Positions 45,111-56,294 of a stretch of 64,000 bases of DNA are shown in pieces (position 1 is the first letter of the stretch; every line of letters begins with the position of its first letter). A model generated the notes under the pieces. It was not told the origin of the DNA, did no database searches, and saw only the letters and a program-made list of their open reading frames with translations. The DNA lies in the NCBI RefSeq assembly GCF_036884655.1, contig NC_088357.1, positions 44,603,501 through 44,667,500 of the forward strand, in the 5' to 3' direction. This stretch comes from Musa acuminata AAA Group (Eukaryota; Streptophyta; Magnoliopsida; Zingiberales; Musaceae). The position numbers and the translations under genes are program-made.

Positions 45111-45911
45111 ACTTAAGAGTGTCGAACTTGAATGAGACCACGTAAGATATCAACAAGAAGAACAGCTTCAGTTGGACTCTTGACTATAGAAAATCCATGA
45201 TCACTATAGTATGAATCTAGGACCAATATGAATAACTATTATAATAAAAGTCGAAGAATATTACTTCATCAAGATATTCTTCTATGATATCGTCATGAGA
45301 GCTCACCTTGTAGCAATAATATGATATAATTAAATTTTATTTTTTTAAATATGAAAATGCATGTATCATTTTTGTTGGATGGTAGAAAACACCCTTATTT
45401 CATATTTCATTTCGTATAAGACAGTGCATTAGAGGTTTGCACGACGAAATCTTGTAAATATAAAAAAATATAAATATTTATTCAATAAGTTCTAAGTAAA
45501 TAAAAATATTTGAGAAGACCACTATATATAACATTGTTATTGTAAATATCTATTTAATTAACTAATATAATCTTTAGATATTTGTAATATATCTGTTAAA
45601 AACAAACTGGATTTTGTGTTATATTTTAATTAATTAAAAATAATAATAATATCTCCGTCCATACGACTCATTGTGCATCCACGAACTTAGGGTTGCCTTT
45701 GAGTTCAGATCGGACTCCGACTTCATCGATCATCATATGCCCTCATATTTTGCTCAAACTCACTCGTCTCCAAGTGCGCCGCAAGCCGTTCGGCGGTGTC
45801 TACTTCAAGATAGAAGATAGCCCACCACCGTCCGTCGTCTTCCTCTCGGCAATCGACTTTGGTTTAAACCTGAGCGGAGACTGCTTGTCGATGACAGCGT
45901 AGCCCAAAACA
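44856..45911. other. upstream of gene D and of the PPR gene
   Basis: 44,856 to about 45,110 is the upstream flank of gene D, including its acceptor-like TTTTCTTAG before the ATG. 45,110-45,690 is AT-rich without genes. 45,693-45,911 is GC-richer and is probably the PPR 5' UTR; its open frame ends nine bases before the PPR start and could be an upstream frame, but there is no evidence for a protein. Confidence 0.45.
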
Positions 45912-47588
45912 ATGTTACCAACTCGGAGTAGAATCCTTCTCTCCAGCTTTAGGGCTTCTCTTCCCCGGCTTTCTTCTCCGCTCCAAACCCTCGCCGCCTG
46001 CCCGCGGGACGTTCCTCCGCCCGACCCCCTCGCCGACCTCGTACGCTACCACCTCTCATCCGGCGACACCGACGCCGCCGTCGCCGCCATCCGCAACTCC
46101 GCCGACCTCGGGCCCCCTCCTTCCTCCCCTGCTGCCCTCAACCCGGTCTTCTCCGCCCTCTCACGGACCGGCCAGTTCGCCTCCGCCATCTCCCTCTTCG
46201 ACTCCCTCTCCTGGGCGCGCGACGCCGCCGACCTTGTCACCTTCAACATCCTCATCCATTGTGGCTGCCAGTCCCGCCAGTTTAATGTCGCCCACCAGTT
46301 GCTCGGTGAATTGCGCTCCCGTGGGTACACCCCCGACGTCGTGTCCTTCAACACTTTGATCAAGGGATTGTGCGACGAGCACAGGGTTTCAGATGCTTTT
46401 GCAGTCCTCGATGAGATGAAGCAGGAAGGCATCCTGCCGAACAGCTACACGTACTCGATGCTGATAGGGCTCGTTACACGGGGTCGCTCGGATTCAGAGA
46501 AAGGCTTGAACTTGATTCGAGAAATGCTGCAACTTGGATTGGAACCTAGCATAGTGAATCTTAATTGCGTTCTTTTGGCATCCTGTAAGGAGGTCAAGAT
46601 TGATGTGGCAAAAGCTCTTTATGGTAGGATGAGTAAATCTGGAATTTTGGGAGATGTCGTCTCCTACACCTGTTTTGTCAATGCATTGTGTAAAAAGAAG
46701 ATGCTGGCTGAAGCAAAAACTCTTTTTTCTGAGATGCAGCAGAAGGGAGTATTTCCAAATGTTTTCACATATAATGCTATAATTCATGGGCTTTGTGCTA
46801 ATTGGTTTTTGAAAGATGCAGTGGCAATGATCGACCAGATGTTGGTTAATTGTTTGAGGCCAACTATATCCACGTATACAACCCTCATGGATGGGCTCAT
46901 TAGAGCTGGGCAAGTCGAAGAGGCTTTAAAATATTTGGATGTGATGAAAGGACATGGTTCAGGCCCGGACAAGTACATCTATGGTACTTTGCTCAATGGC
47001 TTATGTCATAAAGGGAGAGTGGAGGAGGCAATGAAACTCTTCCGTCTAATGGAATCTGATGGACTGGCTGATGTTGCTGCTTACAACATGTTGATTGGTG
47101 GATTTTGCCGTGTTGGAATGGTGGAAGAAGCCGTGAAACTTTTCCGAGAGGTTACTGAAAATGGGTTGGAGTGTGATGTTATCATGTGCACCACCTTGAT
47201 CCATGGCTTCTGCAAGAATGGAAAAGTTGAAGCTGCACAAGAGATGGTTAGCCATATGGAGAGGAATGATCTCAAGCCTGATGCCATCACATATATGGCA
47301 TTGATTGAGGGGCTATGCAAAACAGAAAATTATGATGCTGTGGAGCAGCTATTAGACTCTGTGGAAAAGAGTGGCATTGAGCCAAATTCAGTTGCCTATA
47401 AAGGTTTAGTACGTCGGTTGTGTATATCAGGGCACTCTGATCGGGCTGTCTATTTGCTAGAAATGATGAAACAAAGAGGACAGCAACTTAGTCCTGAAAC
47501 TTGTAAGGCACTTTTAGATGAAATCAATGGGGCGAAGAAACTTCAAAATACTGAGAATCTGCAATGCCAAATGGAAGAAATTGGTTAG
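45912..47588 (+). CDS. P-class pentatricopeptide repeat protein, 558 aa
   Basis: A single-exon protein. The first 30 residues (MLPTRSRILLSSFRASLPRL) are basic and Ser/Leu-rich with no acid residues, as in mitochondrial or plastid presequences; organelle targeting is inference. Twelve consecutive 35-residue PPR motifs run from about 107 to 527, for example DVVSFNTLIKGLCDEHRVSD and NVFTYNAIIHGLC. There is no E or DYW extension, so it is P-class: a sequence-specific organellar RNA-binding protein acting in stability, splicing or translation. The 5' part is very GC-rich (third-position C), the 3' part AT-richer, a gradient common in monocot genes. The last motif and 3' UTR are copied at 48,238-48,630. 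The ortholog was not identified. Confidence 0.95.
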   Translation: MLPTRSRILLSSFRASLPRLSSPLQTLAACPRDVPPPDPLADLVRYHLSSGDTDAAVAAIRNSADLGPPPSSPAALNPVFSALSRTGQFASAISLFDSLSWARDAADLVTFNILIHCGCQSRQFNVAHQLLGELRSRGYTPDVVSFNTLIKGLCDEHRVSDAFAVLDEMKQEGILPNSYTYSMLIGLVTRGRSDSEKGLNLIREMLQLGLEPSIVNLNCVLLASCKEVKIDVAKALYGRMSKSGILGDVVSYTCFVNALCKKKMLAEAKTLFSEMQQKGVFPNVFTYNAIIHGLCANWFLKDAVAMIDQMLVNCLRPTISTYTTLMDGLIRAGQVEEALKYLDVMKGHGSGPDKYIYGTLLNGLCHKGRVEEAMKLFRLMESDGLADVAAYNMLIGGFCRVGMVEEAVKLFREVTENGLECDVIMCTTLIHGFCKNGKVEAAQEMVSHMERNDLKPDAITYMALIEGLCKTENYDAVEQLLDSVEKSGIEPNSVAYKGLVRRLCISGHSDRAVYLLEMMKQRGQQLSPETCKALLDEINGAKKLQNTENLQCQMEEIG

Positions 47589-48237
47589 AACCTGCTGGTG
47601 TGACCTTTCATGTATACACAGTAATTATTTTGAAGACATGCAATCCTAGGAAGCCAAGGATGATTTAAGGACCCTACATGATATCTTAGATCAAGGAGCT
47701 ATTTTTTTTGCACTGTTTAATCTTTACAAATAACTTATCTGCTCTACAAGTTGCTCTCCATACATGTTATCCAAGTAGGGCGAAAAATCAAGATTCTAGG
47801 TTACAAATGCATTTGTTGTACTGTTTCCGAGAGAGGAATTGACACTGACACTACAATACAAGGGTGAAGTGAGAGGAATTGACCCTTTCTTGTGGGGGTA
47901 AGCAAACGCGCAGGATCAAGCAAGTAGGAAGATTTGGCAAGCACAGAGGAGACTTGACTGATCTGGTCACCGTGAATTGATTTGCAGCTGAAGCGCGAAC
48001 TCTTAATCCTGCTTATCAGAAACATGATATTTTGCTTTTTGTACGGAGAGCGCATCCCATATTTTTGATAATAGGCGAATCAATGTACTCCAGGGACCGT
48101 GATTTACTATATTGGATCATGGGATGTCAAAAGGAGGAGAGTGGGAAAAAGGATTTTGATCACTTTGATAAATCCTGAATAGGATGTCAGTAGCATCTAG
48201 ATGTGTCCTCAATAGGATGTCACTCAAATTAAGTTGA
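47589..48237. other. 3' flank of the PPR gene
   Basis: It holds the PPR 3' UTR (to about 47,790) and AT-rich sequence. No gene. A word resembling 48,626-48,680 (AATCCTGAATAGGATGTCA...GCATCTAGATG) lies at about 48,168, so the PPR fragment that follows is flanked by short direct repeats. Confidence 0.5.
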
Positions 48238-48630
48238 CTACAAAGGTTTACTACATTGGTTGTGTATGTCAGGGCTCTCGGATTGGGCTGTCTATTTGCT
48301 GAAGATGATGAGACAGAGGTCAGCAACTCAGTCCTGAAACTTGTAAAACACTTTTAGATTAAATCAATGGGGTGAAGAAACTTCAAGATACTGAGAATCT
48401 GCAATGCCAAATCGGAGAACTTGGGTAGAACCTTTGGTGTTACCTTTTATGCAGTCTCAGTAATTATATTGTAGACATGCAATCTTAGGAAGCCAAGGAT
48501 GATTTAAGAAGGATGCTACATGATATCTTAAAGCAGTGATCAAGGATTTTTGTGTTCTGTTTAACCTTTGCAAGACTTGCTTGAGATCTGCTCTACAAGT
48601 TTCTCTCAATTCATGTTATCTAAGTAGATT
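48238..48630 (+). pseudogene. duplicated 3' end of the PPR gene
   Basis: It matches 47,397-47,780: the last PPR motif, the C-terminal tail and the 3' UTR. The frame is broken near the start (a base lost after GAGACAGAGG), and an in-frame TAA replaces the codon after the CACTTTTAGAT block. There is no upstream part and no start codon. Confidence 0.9.
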
Positions 48631-50347
48631 TGATTATTTTGAGAAGTCCTGAACAGAATGTCACCTGCATCTAGAGGAAAGGATTGAAACTATGATTCAC
48701 TCTCTACATCAGGACTCTCATGGCTGAAAAGAAGGTAGTAAATAATTGCAAGGGTCTACTGTGTTTAGGCAGGAGCATCCTATGTTGTAAGTTCATTTCC
48801 TCCTGTATTAATATTAGTTCCTACCAAATCTTAAGAATAAATATGCGTATTTTACTTCATTTACTGGAGTATCTATCATTGTTGTTAAGAAAATTTAGAA
48901 CTTTACATAGCCTATCTACTGCATGAGCTAAGCTTCTGTGACCTATACCTGTTGAGCAGGGATGAATTTTACTGCAGACATCGTTTACATGTATTGTTTG
49001 CATGGCCAAAATGTTTTCACATCTTGGGAAGTGCTTCATAAAATTTTCCTTGGCAGTCATGGAATGAGATAACATGACATTAGTCATAGCAAGTTGATGC
49101 ATATCCTTGGCAGAGTCTGTCCTTCACAAAGCAGAAGAAACTAGTATGCCAAACAAATGGCATCTTGTTGAATTACTCACAAAGTTATACTGGCTAAAAC
49201 TTTGATCATTCGAATATGATATCAAAACTGTGTTCTATATGCCTAACAGAAAGAAGTGCTACAAAATTCTCTGGGGATTGGTTCATTGAGTTTGAGTAAA
49301 CTTTTAGCTCATCACCTGAGTAGCAAGTAATGTGCTCATTGAAGCATTGTCATGACAAGAATCTGCAGTTAGGTTGTGGAGGGATTTATGCAAGAAAAAA
49401 CAAGGGCATATAAGCAATGTTAGTATTAGTGCTTAAGTATGAACATCAATGTTGTTGGCATTATATGACATGGTGAAGTCCTAACAGATGTTAGAAAGCT
49501 TAGAGATTTTTTTTTTTTTTACAGTTTGTGTTGCGGTATTACAGTGTAAAGACAATTATATCTCGCAACTTATGTTCTTAACATGATTACAAATTATCTC
49601 ATGTCATTAACATTCATTTTAGAAATTTATCTACCCAAACACACCTATGTGCTCAAGTTAATAATATCATATAAACATCTTCTGTTATTTACTAATTGCT
49701 ATATATAACTTGTGTTATCAGTTAATCGTAAAAATCATTTTCCATTAATATTTAATTATAAAAAAATCTTCTACAATAAATTAACTGCAAAACAACTTTC
49801 TTCTGTTATTAATAATTGCAGAAAAAACACCTTCTTGCATTCATTTATAGTTGAACATAATTGGAAATATGCTCCTTATCATGGAGGTAGTGCCTGTACT
49901 TCTCATTTAGATGAGGATAAAGAGGGTGGGCAGAGGATTTTTACTGATATATACTCTATTTTTCATATGGTCAAATGGTGGCTCTCAAAGCCTTTGGGCT
50001 ATGATTGCATCATCAGCTCAATAGAAGAAGCCTATCTCAGCATGCCCACGACACAAATGAGCTTAATGTTGTGACCTTACATGCAAGACATGAATATTCT
50101 CATGGCGGGAAGCAAAGTATAACTTCGAGAGAGTACCTTGCATAAAGTAGATGTTCAACAACATAAAAAAGCAGGCTTGTATTGAACATAAAGTCCCATA
50201 TGCTTTGCCCCTGAGGCCAGACTTCTAAAGGCACAAGGGCCTTGTTGAGACCTACAAATACCACACAGCATACCTCTTCCACAACACCCGCAAAATAATT
50301 TTAGCCTCCATACTTCCTATTTCTGCAACTTTCTACAAAGTTTCACC
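48631..50347. other. intergenic, no gene recognised
   Basis: AT-rich. An imperfect repeat with ATTAATTGC/AAAAA words occurs at 49,680-49,850. The open frame at 49,712-50,074 overlaps it and has no recognisable domain. The last 100 bases should be the promoter and 5' UTR of the phytocyanin gene. Confidence 0.4.
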
Positions 50348-50999
50348 ATGTCAAACTACGTGTGCTTAATTCTGCTGTCCTTCTTCATGCTGATATCAAT
50401 AGCTGCTGGAACAAAGTTTAAGGTAGGAGGCTCAAATGGTTGGAGTGTTCCTGACAGCAATGCCATGTCGTACAACCAATGGGCTGAGAAGAATCGATTT
50501 AAAATCGGTGACTCCCTATGTAAGCTCTTCAATCAATATATTCTTGCTTGCTTCCATGAATTCACAATTCACTATGCTAATGCGATCCATTTGAAAATTT
50601 TGTGGTTCAGTGTTTGTCTATCTTCCTGATGAAGACTCGGTGCTGTTGGTCGATGCCGATGCTTACAATAGCTGCAATACGTCATCTTTCGTCGATTTCT
50701 TCAATGATGGCAACACTGTGTTCACCTTCACTCGCTCCGGCCACTTCTACTTCATCAGTGGAAAGAAAGATAACTGTGACAAGAACGAGAAGCTAGTGGT
50801 GGTCGTCATGGCTGATAGGAGCAACAGTTCAAGTTTAGCACCTGCTCCCCTTCCTGCTTCTGCTTCACCTCCACCTTACGGATGGGTGGTGGAGGAACCA
50901 ACTGCTCAGCCCCCGCCGCCAAATGGGGCATCTTCGAGGGTGGTTGGCATGGTCAGCACAATTGGTGCTGTGCTTGGAGCTTTGTCTTATGCTTTCTGA
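50348..50999 (+). CDS. early-nodulin-like protein (phytocyanin domain, GPI-anchor type), 186 aa
   Basis: Two exons, 50348-50519 and 50611-50999, joined at a GT-AG intron whose position (between GDSL and FVY) is usual for phytocyanins. A signal peptide covers about 1-21 (CLILLSFFMLISIAAG). The plastocyanin-like domain covers about 22-125 (FKVGGSNGWSVPD, YNQWAEKNRFKIGDSL, NTVFTFTRSGHFYFISG). Two cysteines (in YNSCN and DNCDK) can form the structural disulphide. The copper-ligand cysteine of blue copper relatives is replaced by Ser in FYFISG, so copper binding is unlikely, as known for ENODLs. A Pro/Ala/Ser-rich arabinogalactan-like stretch and a hydrophobic C terminus (MVSTIGAVLGALSYAF) suggest a GPI anchor at the plasma membrane. 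Confidence 0.92.
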
Positions 51000-52162
51000 G
51001 GTTGTCTTTGTGTGCGAAGTGAGGATCTATCGTGTGATACCAATCTATGAGCTTGAGTTGCATGTATTGGAAGTTTGTGGAACTAAATCACATAAAGTGA
51101 GAGTTTGCTTGTTGCTGCATGCCAGTTTGATGCGCCATTCCTATGTATATTGTTTGAGTTGCTTGTGTCAAAAGTTATGGAACTAAATCTTATGAAAAAT
51201 CAATTGATGCTGCAGATTCTTCCTTGATGAATCATGCCTTTTTATCTTTTAATCCTTTTGCAAGCTTTCGCCTTATATCCTTTCTTTTGAAAAGACTGAA
51301 TGAAATCGAATTGGCTGGCGGAGTATTTGTTCCAAAAATGGTGGAATGATGGAATCCAAATTTTCTTCAAATGCTTTCTACATAAAGATATTACATATAT
51401 AGTATGCACATGAAAAGGTAGGACTATAAACACATGATTCCGAAGCAGGATGTGAATGAAGCCATTCCTTGTCTCTCTCAATCTTCCATCTTATCTGTTT
51501 CCTTCTTCAGATTTGTCATACTTCTCCTTTACTCTCTTTTTCCCATCTTCTTATCTCCTTCGTCACCCTATCTTCTTTGCATTAGATTATCTTGAGCAGA
51601 ATCTTGAATGTTGTGCTTGCGGCCAACTTCTGTAGATTTTGCATGTCAAAAAACAATCCTCAAGACATGACACTGTTCGTACATGCACGATCGAGAGAGT
51701 TGAGTGCGTGCTATCTAAGTCAAGATGAGATTAGTGCGGTCGACAGCATTCAACGTGGGCAATCCATGAGAGCTCAGAAGCTGTGGTGGCGTCGAAAATG
51801 TACCAGGATCCGTGTGCACCACGCGAGGTTTCGTGAACGAAACAGCAGCAGATGGGTGGAAGAGAAACCACACCAAAAGTTACCAGAGGTTTTAGCTTCA
51901 AACGAGACACATTCTGCAGTGTACTCACAGAAGTCTATGTCTTCAACAAACTGTTTGATGAAATGCCATGCTACTATATTCTCTTACATGTTGCAGTGAG
52001 CCGTCATCTACTATTGCCACAGTGGTGCCTGTGGTTGATGTGTGTATGCCAATACCTAACAATGGATAACTTTCCGTCAATTAGGGTAGAGGCTTTGTGA
52101 ACAAGGTGGATGCATGTCTCCATTTAATTAGCCTTCATGTTTTCCTTGCAGATCAACTTCCA

Positions 52163-52217
<55 letters not shown>

Positions 52218-53683
52218 GGTTATAATTCACTGCCTTACTTCTGTCTTTCATTTTACTGTACAGTAGCAGATACTTATTCTTCAAACTCCAGTCAAAAAAG
52301 ATAGTGGGAAGACAAACTTTAGGAGGTCTTTGTCTGCATCTTCATCACAGTAAAAGAGTGTAGACTTTTGAGTAGTTGACCATAAGACTAGCACATGGAA
52401 TGCTTTTCTTCTTCCTTCTGCCCATATTGTGATGTTCCTTCTATTGTTGCAGGGGCAGCAAGTTGCCAACATTTATTTATGGTGCATATATCTTTTAAAT
52501 ATTGGTCCATGTCTATCATATTCTGACAGGATGGCTTGTGTCTTATTCCAGATTGCTTGTTGATGGATGTTTGTCTAGATTCGATTCTAGACATAATTGA
52601 ATCATACTGTATACACCTTTACTTTATGGAAAATATGTACTCCTTTAATGTATGGGTAATCAATTTAAGGACTTGCAGAAACAATTATGAACAGAGCAGG
52701 AAAGTACATAAATCTAAGAAATTGCAGGCAGTCATTGACTGACTATTTATTAACATAAGTCTTGAGGAATGTCAGGTACAGTGCAGGGCATGAACTATAA
52801 ACTGTTTGTTCTTGTAATCTTGATTTAATGATAACTGGGACTTGGCAACTTTCCCCACTTTTGTATAGTTAAAATCAACTCATTTTTTTCTCAGATTGTG
52901 TTTTGATATGGGAAAATATAGATGATTCATTTCTTAGCTTTAAGAAGGATCAGGCTAGCAAAAAATACTTGAGATCATTTTTTATGACTGAATAAAATGC
53001 AATAGCACTTGAAGCTGTTTCCTGGTGTTGAACTATGGTCTACTTGATTGCTTGCAGAGTGTACAAATACATTTTGAACATGCTGATGATTCATTATTCA
53101 TATTCTTCCCTTAAGCATTTGGTTCAACTGCTACATTTTGAGAGCTTCAGTTGATCATTTGTTGCATGCCTATTCTGACTTCTACTTTGGTACCCAAATG
53201 AATAATCAAGTTGAAGATGTGTGATTTCTTTTTCCTTTGCTTTTGACTGAAACAGGAAGTCAAAGCACACAAACCTTACTCCAATTGGATTGAGATGAAG
53301 AGTACAAGGTAATGAGGGCATAGTCATGGGCTTGTACATGGTGATTAGTAAGTAATACCAATCAACAAAAACCTGCACAAGATTTTTTGATCTATTCATT
53401 TGCACATATGTAGAACAGATTCATTAAACCAAAAGTCTCTTCTAGAAGATAGTCTACTGACATGGATAAAGGAACTAAACAAGGCTCTCTTTTCTTCAGC
53501 TCTGTACATCATTTTGTTCTCTCTATGAACTCAGATCCTTTCACAGTTTCTTCCAGTTCATGACAATTCCCATCTCTCACAACATTCTCCTGCAAATTCC
53601 AGAGGCAGAAGACCCTGGTTGAGCTGCATCAAACACATTTAAATCAAATCAAATAGAAGAAAGATACAGATTGGTTACATTAC
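51000..53683. other. intergenic, no gene recognised
   Basis: Phytocyanin 3' UTR, then AT-rich sequence. The open frame 51,592-51,999 (135 codons) has no recognisable domain. An overlapping frame contains a short NKLFDEMP word reminiscent of a PPR protein, too little to call. A CT microsatellite is listed separately. Confidence 0.4.
52166..52214. repeat. (CT)n microsatellite
   Basis: An uninterrupted dinucleotide run of about 24 TC units. Confidence 0.98.
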
Positions 53684-54157
53684 CTAAGCTGTGTCCCTGT
53701 GGTCATCCTTCTTGCCTGTGTTCTTAGTCAAGTAATTGAAATCAGTAACCTGTTGCAAGGAATCCACAAAAAAGAAATAACTCAATACAACATACAAAAG
53801 AGAAGATGGAAAACATATATATATTCTAACCTTGGGACTACTAACAGGTGAACTGGCTGTATCTTCCAAGGAATCATCATCCACCAGCCTCTTCCCCTTC
53901 GTCTTCTTCAGGCTCAGCTCTCTGTAATCCTCCGTCACTTCAAAGCTGGCCGACAGCTTCCACGCAACAGATGAAGCAGCGTCGGAGACCACAGAAGGCT
54001 CACTGACAGCACCGGAGGAGAAGACACCACCTGCCTTTTCTGCTGCTGTAGCCATGAAGTCCTCAAAGTACATGGTCCAACCACTCTCCTCAGAGGAAGC
54101 TGAGCCAACCTTGGACAAGAAGGCGCTATCCATTGAGGAATTGATTGATTCCTCCAT
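53684..54157 (-). CDS. VUP-like small protein (vascular-related unknown protein family), 130 aa
   Basis: Two exons, 54157-53831 and 53749-53684, GT-AG intron. The protein begins MEESINSSM and carries SSEESGWTMYFEDFMA near residues 22-37, then a basic LSLKKTKGKR patch followed by DDDSLEDTASSPVSSPKV and a short C terminus (DFNYLTKN...). The ESGWT.YFEDF and DTASSPV.SPK motifs are, as I recall, those of the plant VUP1 family, small nuclear-type proteins linked to vascular growth and hormone response; biochemical function is unknown. An ATG 11 codons upstream (54,190) is in frame, but it lies about where the TATA box predicts the transcript to start, so the MEES start is preferred. Confidence 0.72.
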   Translation of the reverse strand: MEESINSSMDSAFLSKVGSASSEESGWTMYFEDFMATAAEKAGGVFSSGAVSEPSVVSDAASSVAWKLSASFEVTEDYRELSLKKTKGKRLVDDDSLEDTASSPVSSPKVRIYICFPSSLLYVVLSYFFFVDSLQQVTDFNYLTKNTGKKDDHRDTA

Positions 54158-54213
54158 CTTCGGCAGTGGGAGATATGGTGGGTAGTGCATCAGGAGAGAA
54201 GAGCTCTGTGAGG

Positions 54214-54221
54214 TCTATATA
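54214..54221 (-). promoter_or_regulatory. TATA box of the VUP-like gene
   Basis: CTATATAG on the minus strand; predicted transcription start about 54,185-54,190, some 30 bases before the MEES start codon. Confidence 0.6.
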
Positions 54222-54251
54222 GAAAACAAAGAGAGGAGAAAGCAAATGAAG

Positions 54252-54253
<2 letters not shown>

Positions 54254-54296
<43 letters not shown>
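54254..54296. repeat. (GA)n microsatellite in the VUP-like promoter
   Basis: About 21 GA units, 35-80 bases upstream of the TATA box. On the transcribed strand it is a CT run, an element often present in plant core promoters. Length variation here could affect expression; that is inference. Confidence 0.95.
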
Positions 54297-54297
<1 letters not shown>

Positions 54298-55449
54298 CTG
54301 CTTTGACATTAGAACTCTGCTACCTAACACTCACCAATTCTCTTTCTTTACCATTTGTGTATCTGCTACCATTGACCATGGAAATTTGCTTTGGAGTAGG
54401 TCAGCCCTGTGAGCGTTACGAACCGTTTTTACAGTTGGGATTCAAGGGGGATTAAATGATTCCATGACACCCTAAAGTTACAGAGACACCTCTTTAGGAA
54501 GCTTATAAGATGAGGATACTGATATCAAAAGAATAATTCAGAAAATTAATAATACAATATAAATTCCATAAAATAGGCAAACGTAAGATTTAGATAGTTC
54601 GATACTATTTATCAATGTTTATGGAAAAAAACTTAAATAATTTCCTATATGAATAAAATCCAAAAACAAAACTCAATTTTTAGTTAACCTAAACTTAGTT
54701 TAAAGGCCCTTATTCATTCTCTTGTATCTTTAAATTTCCTAGAAAAAATAATATACAAACTTTTTTTTTTCCGTGCATTCTCTATTAAATTTTATTAAAA
54801 ATTTATAAAATATCTAGCAATAAAACTTAAAATAAATAATACTATTAAATTTTAAGTATATATCAATTATCAAGATAATGAGGTGGTGAGAAGGTTGGGA
54901 AATGAAAATTATGAAATGAGGTTGAACCAGTAAATCTCAATTAGGGTTTTGAACTTTTGATGGAATATATATTTTTTTACTTTTATTATTATTTTATTTA
55001 TAATTTTTTTAAATATATTAAAAATTTAAATACAAGATTGATTCAGTGGTTAATGTTGGAATATTAGAGTTATAAGTATTGGGTCTATTTTTAAAAAATA
55101 TATATTTTTTTAATTTATATTATTAAAAAAGATTATATATAATATAATAATATAAATACAGAGGGGATGAGATGAGGAGTGATCTATCTGTCTTCGACCC
55201 ATAATCGCATAAATAATTAAAAATACCTTCTCTCCTTAGGTGACGAGTCTCATCATATATATAAATAACTGATCTATCAATTTCATTAAGTCTAAATCAC
55301 CCTCGTGATTATGTGCTTGTATAAGTTGATTGGACTTGAATAAATGATTGTGTATAAGTAACTAAAGTATATAATGTAAAATCAGAAACTTTTTCACTTC
55401 ATTGTGGAAATAACTATGTAACCATGGATAAAAGACTGATGTTTTCAGT
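54297..55449. other. intergenic, very AT-rich, no gene
   Basis: Long A/T-rich stretches (54,760-55,150) with no coding or recognisable repeat family. Confidence 0.5.
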
Positions 55450-55919
55450 TCAAAGTTGTCTCAAGGCTTTTCTGGATTCATGAACAGACTTCCAATTCGA
55501 GCCTTTCCAGTAACTTGGACGAAGATTGAAGCTTGGCTGCCTGATCACCATGTCGATGTTAAATGGCCAACACTTACATGACTGATATGAACTGATTCTG
55601 AAAGATGAGCTTTCCCCTGTTCTGTTGTTCTGTTGTAAGCTTCTGCTAGCCATGAATGATCATTAGCTCTTCGTCGTATGGAGAGAGAGAAGATGATGCC
55701 TCTGCTCACATGGGGGCTGCTATCAGCTCCCTCTCATGTTCAACAAATCCTTGTGAACCTCTGATGACACAGTTCAGTGCACTGCATGCCTCTGCAACCA
55801 CGGGTGCTGTTGATGCAGCTGCTGCCTCTCCATTGCCCTTCTCCACCCAATTTATTATGAAAAGGACCTCTCCTGTTGCTTCTCTCAATCTCTCACCTAA
55901 ACAAACTATCATTTTGTGA
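55450..55919. other. possible small gene, strand undecided
   Basis: Both strands are open. Minus: 55,706-55,912 (68 codons, MIVCLGERLREATGEVLF...) followed after a stop by 55,450-55,653 (67 codons, MASRSLQQNNRTGES...). Plus: 55,656-55,919 (87 codons, ending LNLSPKQTIIL). The composition is richer in GC than the flanks, as in coding sequence. I recognise no family and cannot choose a strand; no TATA box was assigned. Transcript evidence would decide. Confidence 0.3.
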
Positions 55920-56294
55920 GATTTGTGGCGTCATCAAGATAAGTTTTGGTATACGAATTAGCCATATTCTATCTAGTGTTGTGATGTAATGTGATCGATC
56001 GGGATTATTTATTTAGATTGAGATCCATATCCACGCAAGATCTGCGTATGTTAATCCATATAGAAACTAACGATGGTTACGCGAGTCGATTGATTTCTGT
56101 TTTAGATTTTGTGTTCGTATATGTTTCTGGAGATCGGACTCTTCCTACGTGAATCCAATAAAATCTAACTAAATTGTTGAGGAGGAGTTCTCAAACAATT
56201 TCTAGCTTATCCAATCTCATTCGGTATCACAAAGCTTCTCTTACATCTATATAATCCAAGCTAACAGTTCCTTTCTCATCTCTCCATCTCAATC
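55920..56294 (+). promoter_or_regulatory. promoter of the beta-xylosidase gene
   Basis: A TATA-type CTATATAATC at 56,248-56,257 stands 38-47 bases before the ATG, implying a short 5' UTR. No other element is called. Confidence 0.5.

Noticed and set aside
45693..45902. Frame of 69 codons directly before the PPR gene
   Set aside because: It is probably 5' UTR; it could be an upstream frame, but there is no sign of a conserved protein.
49712..50074. Plus-strand frame of 120 codons
   Set aside because: It runs through an AT-rich degenerate repeat and has no recognisable domain.
51592..51999. Plus-strand frame of 135 codons with a PPR-like word in another phase
   Set aside because: A single short motif in an overlapping frame is not enough, and there is no repeat pattern.
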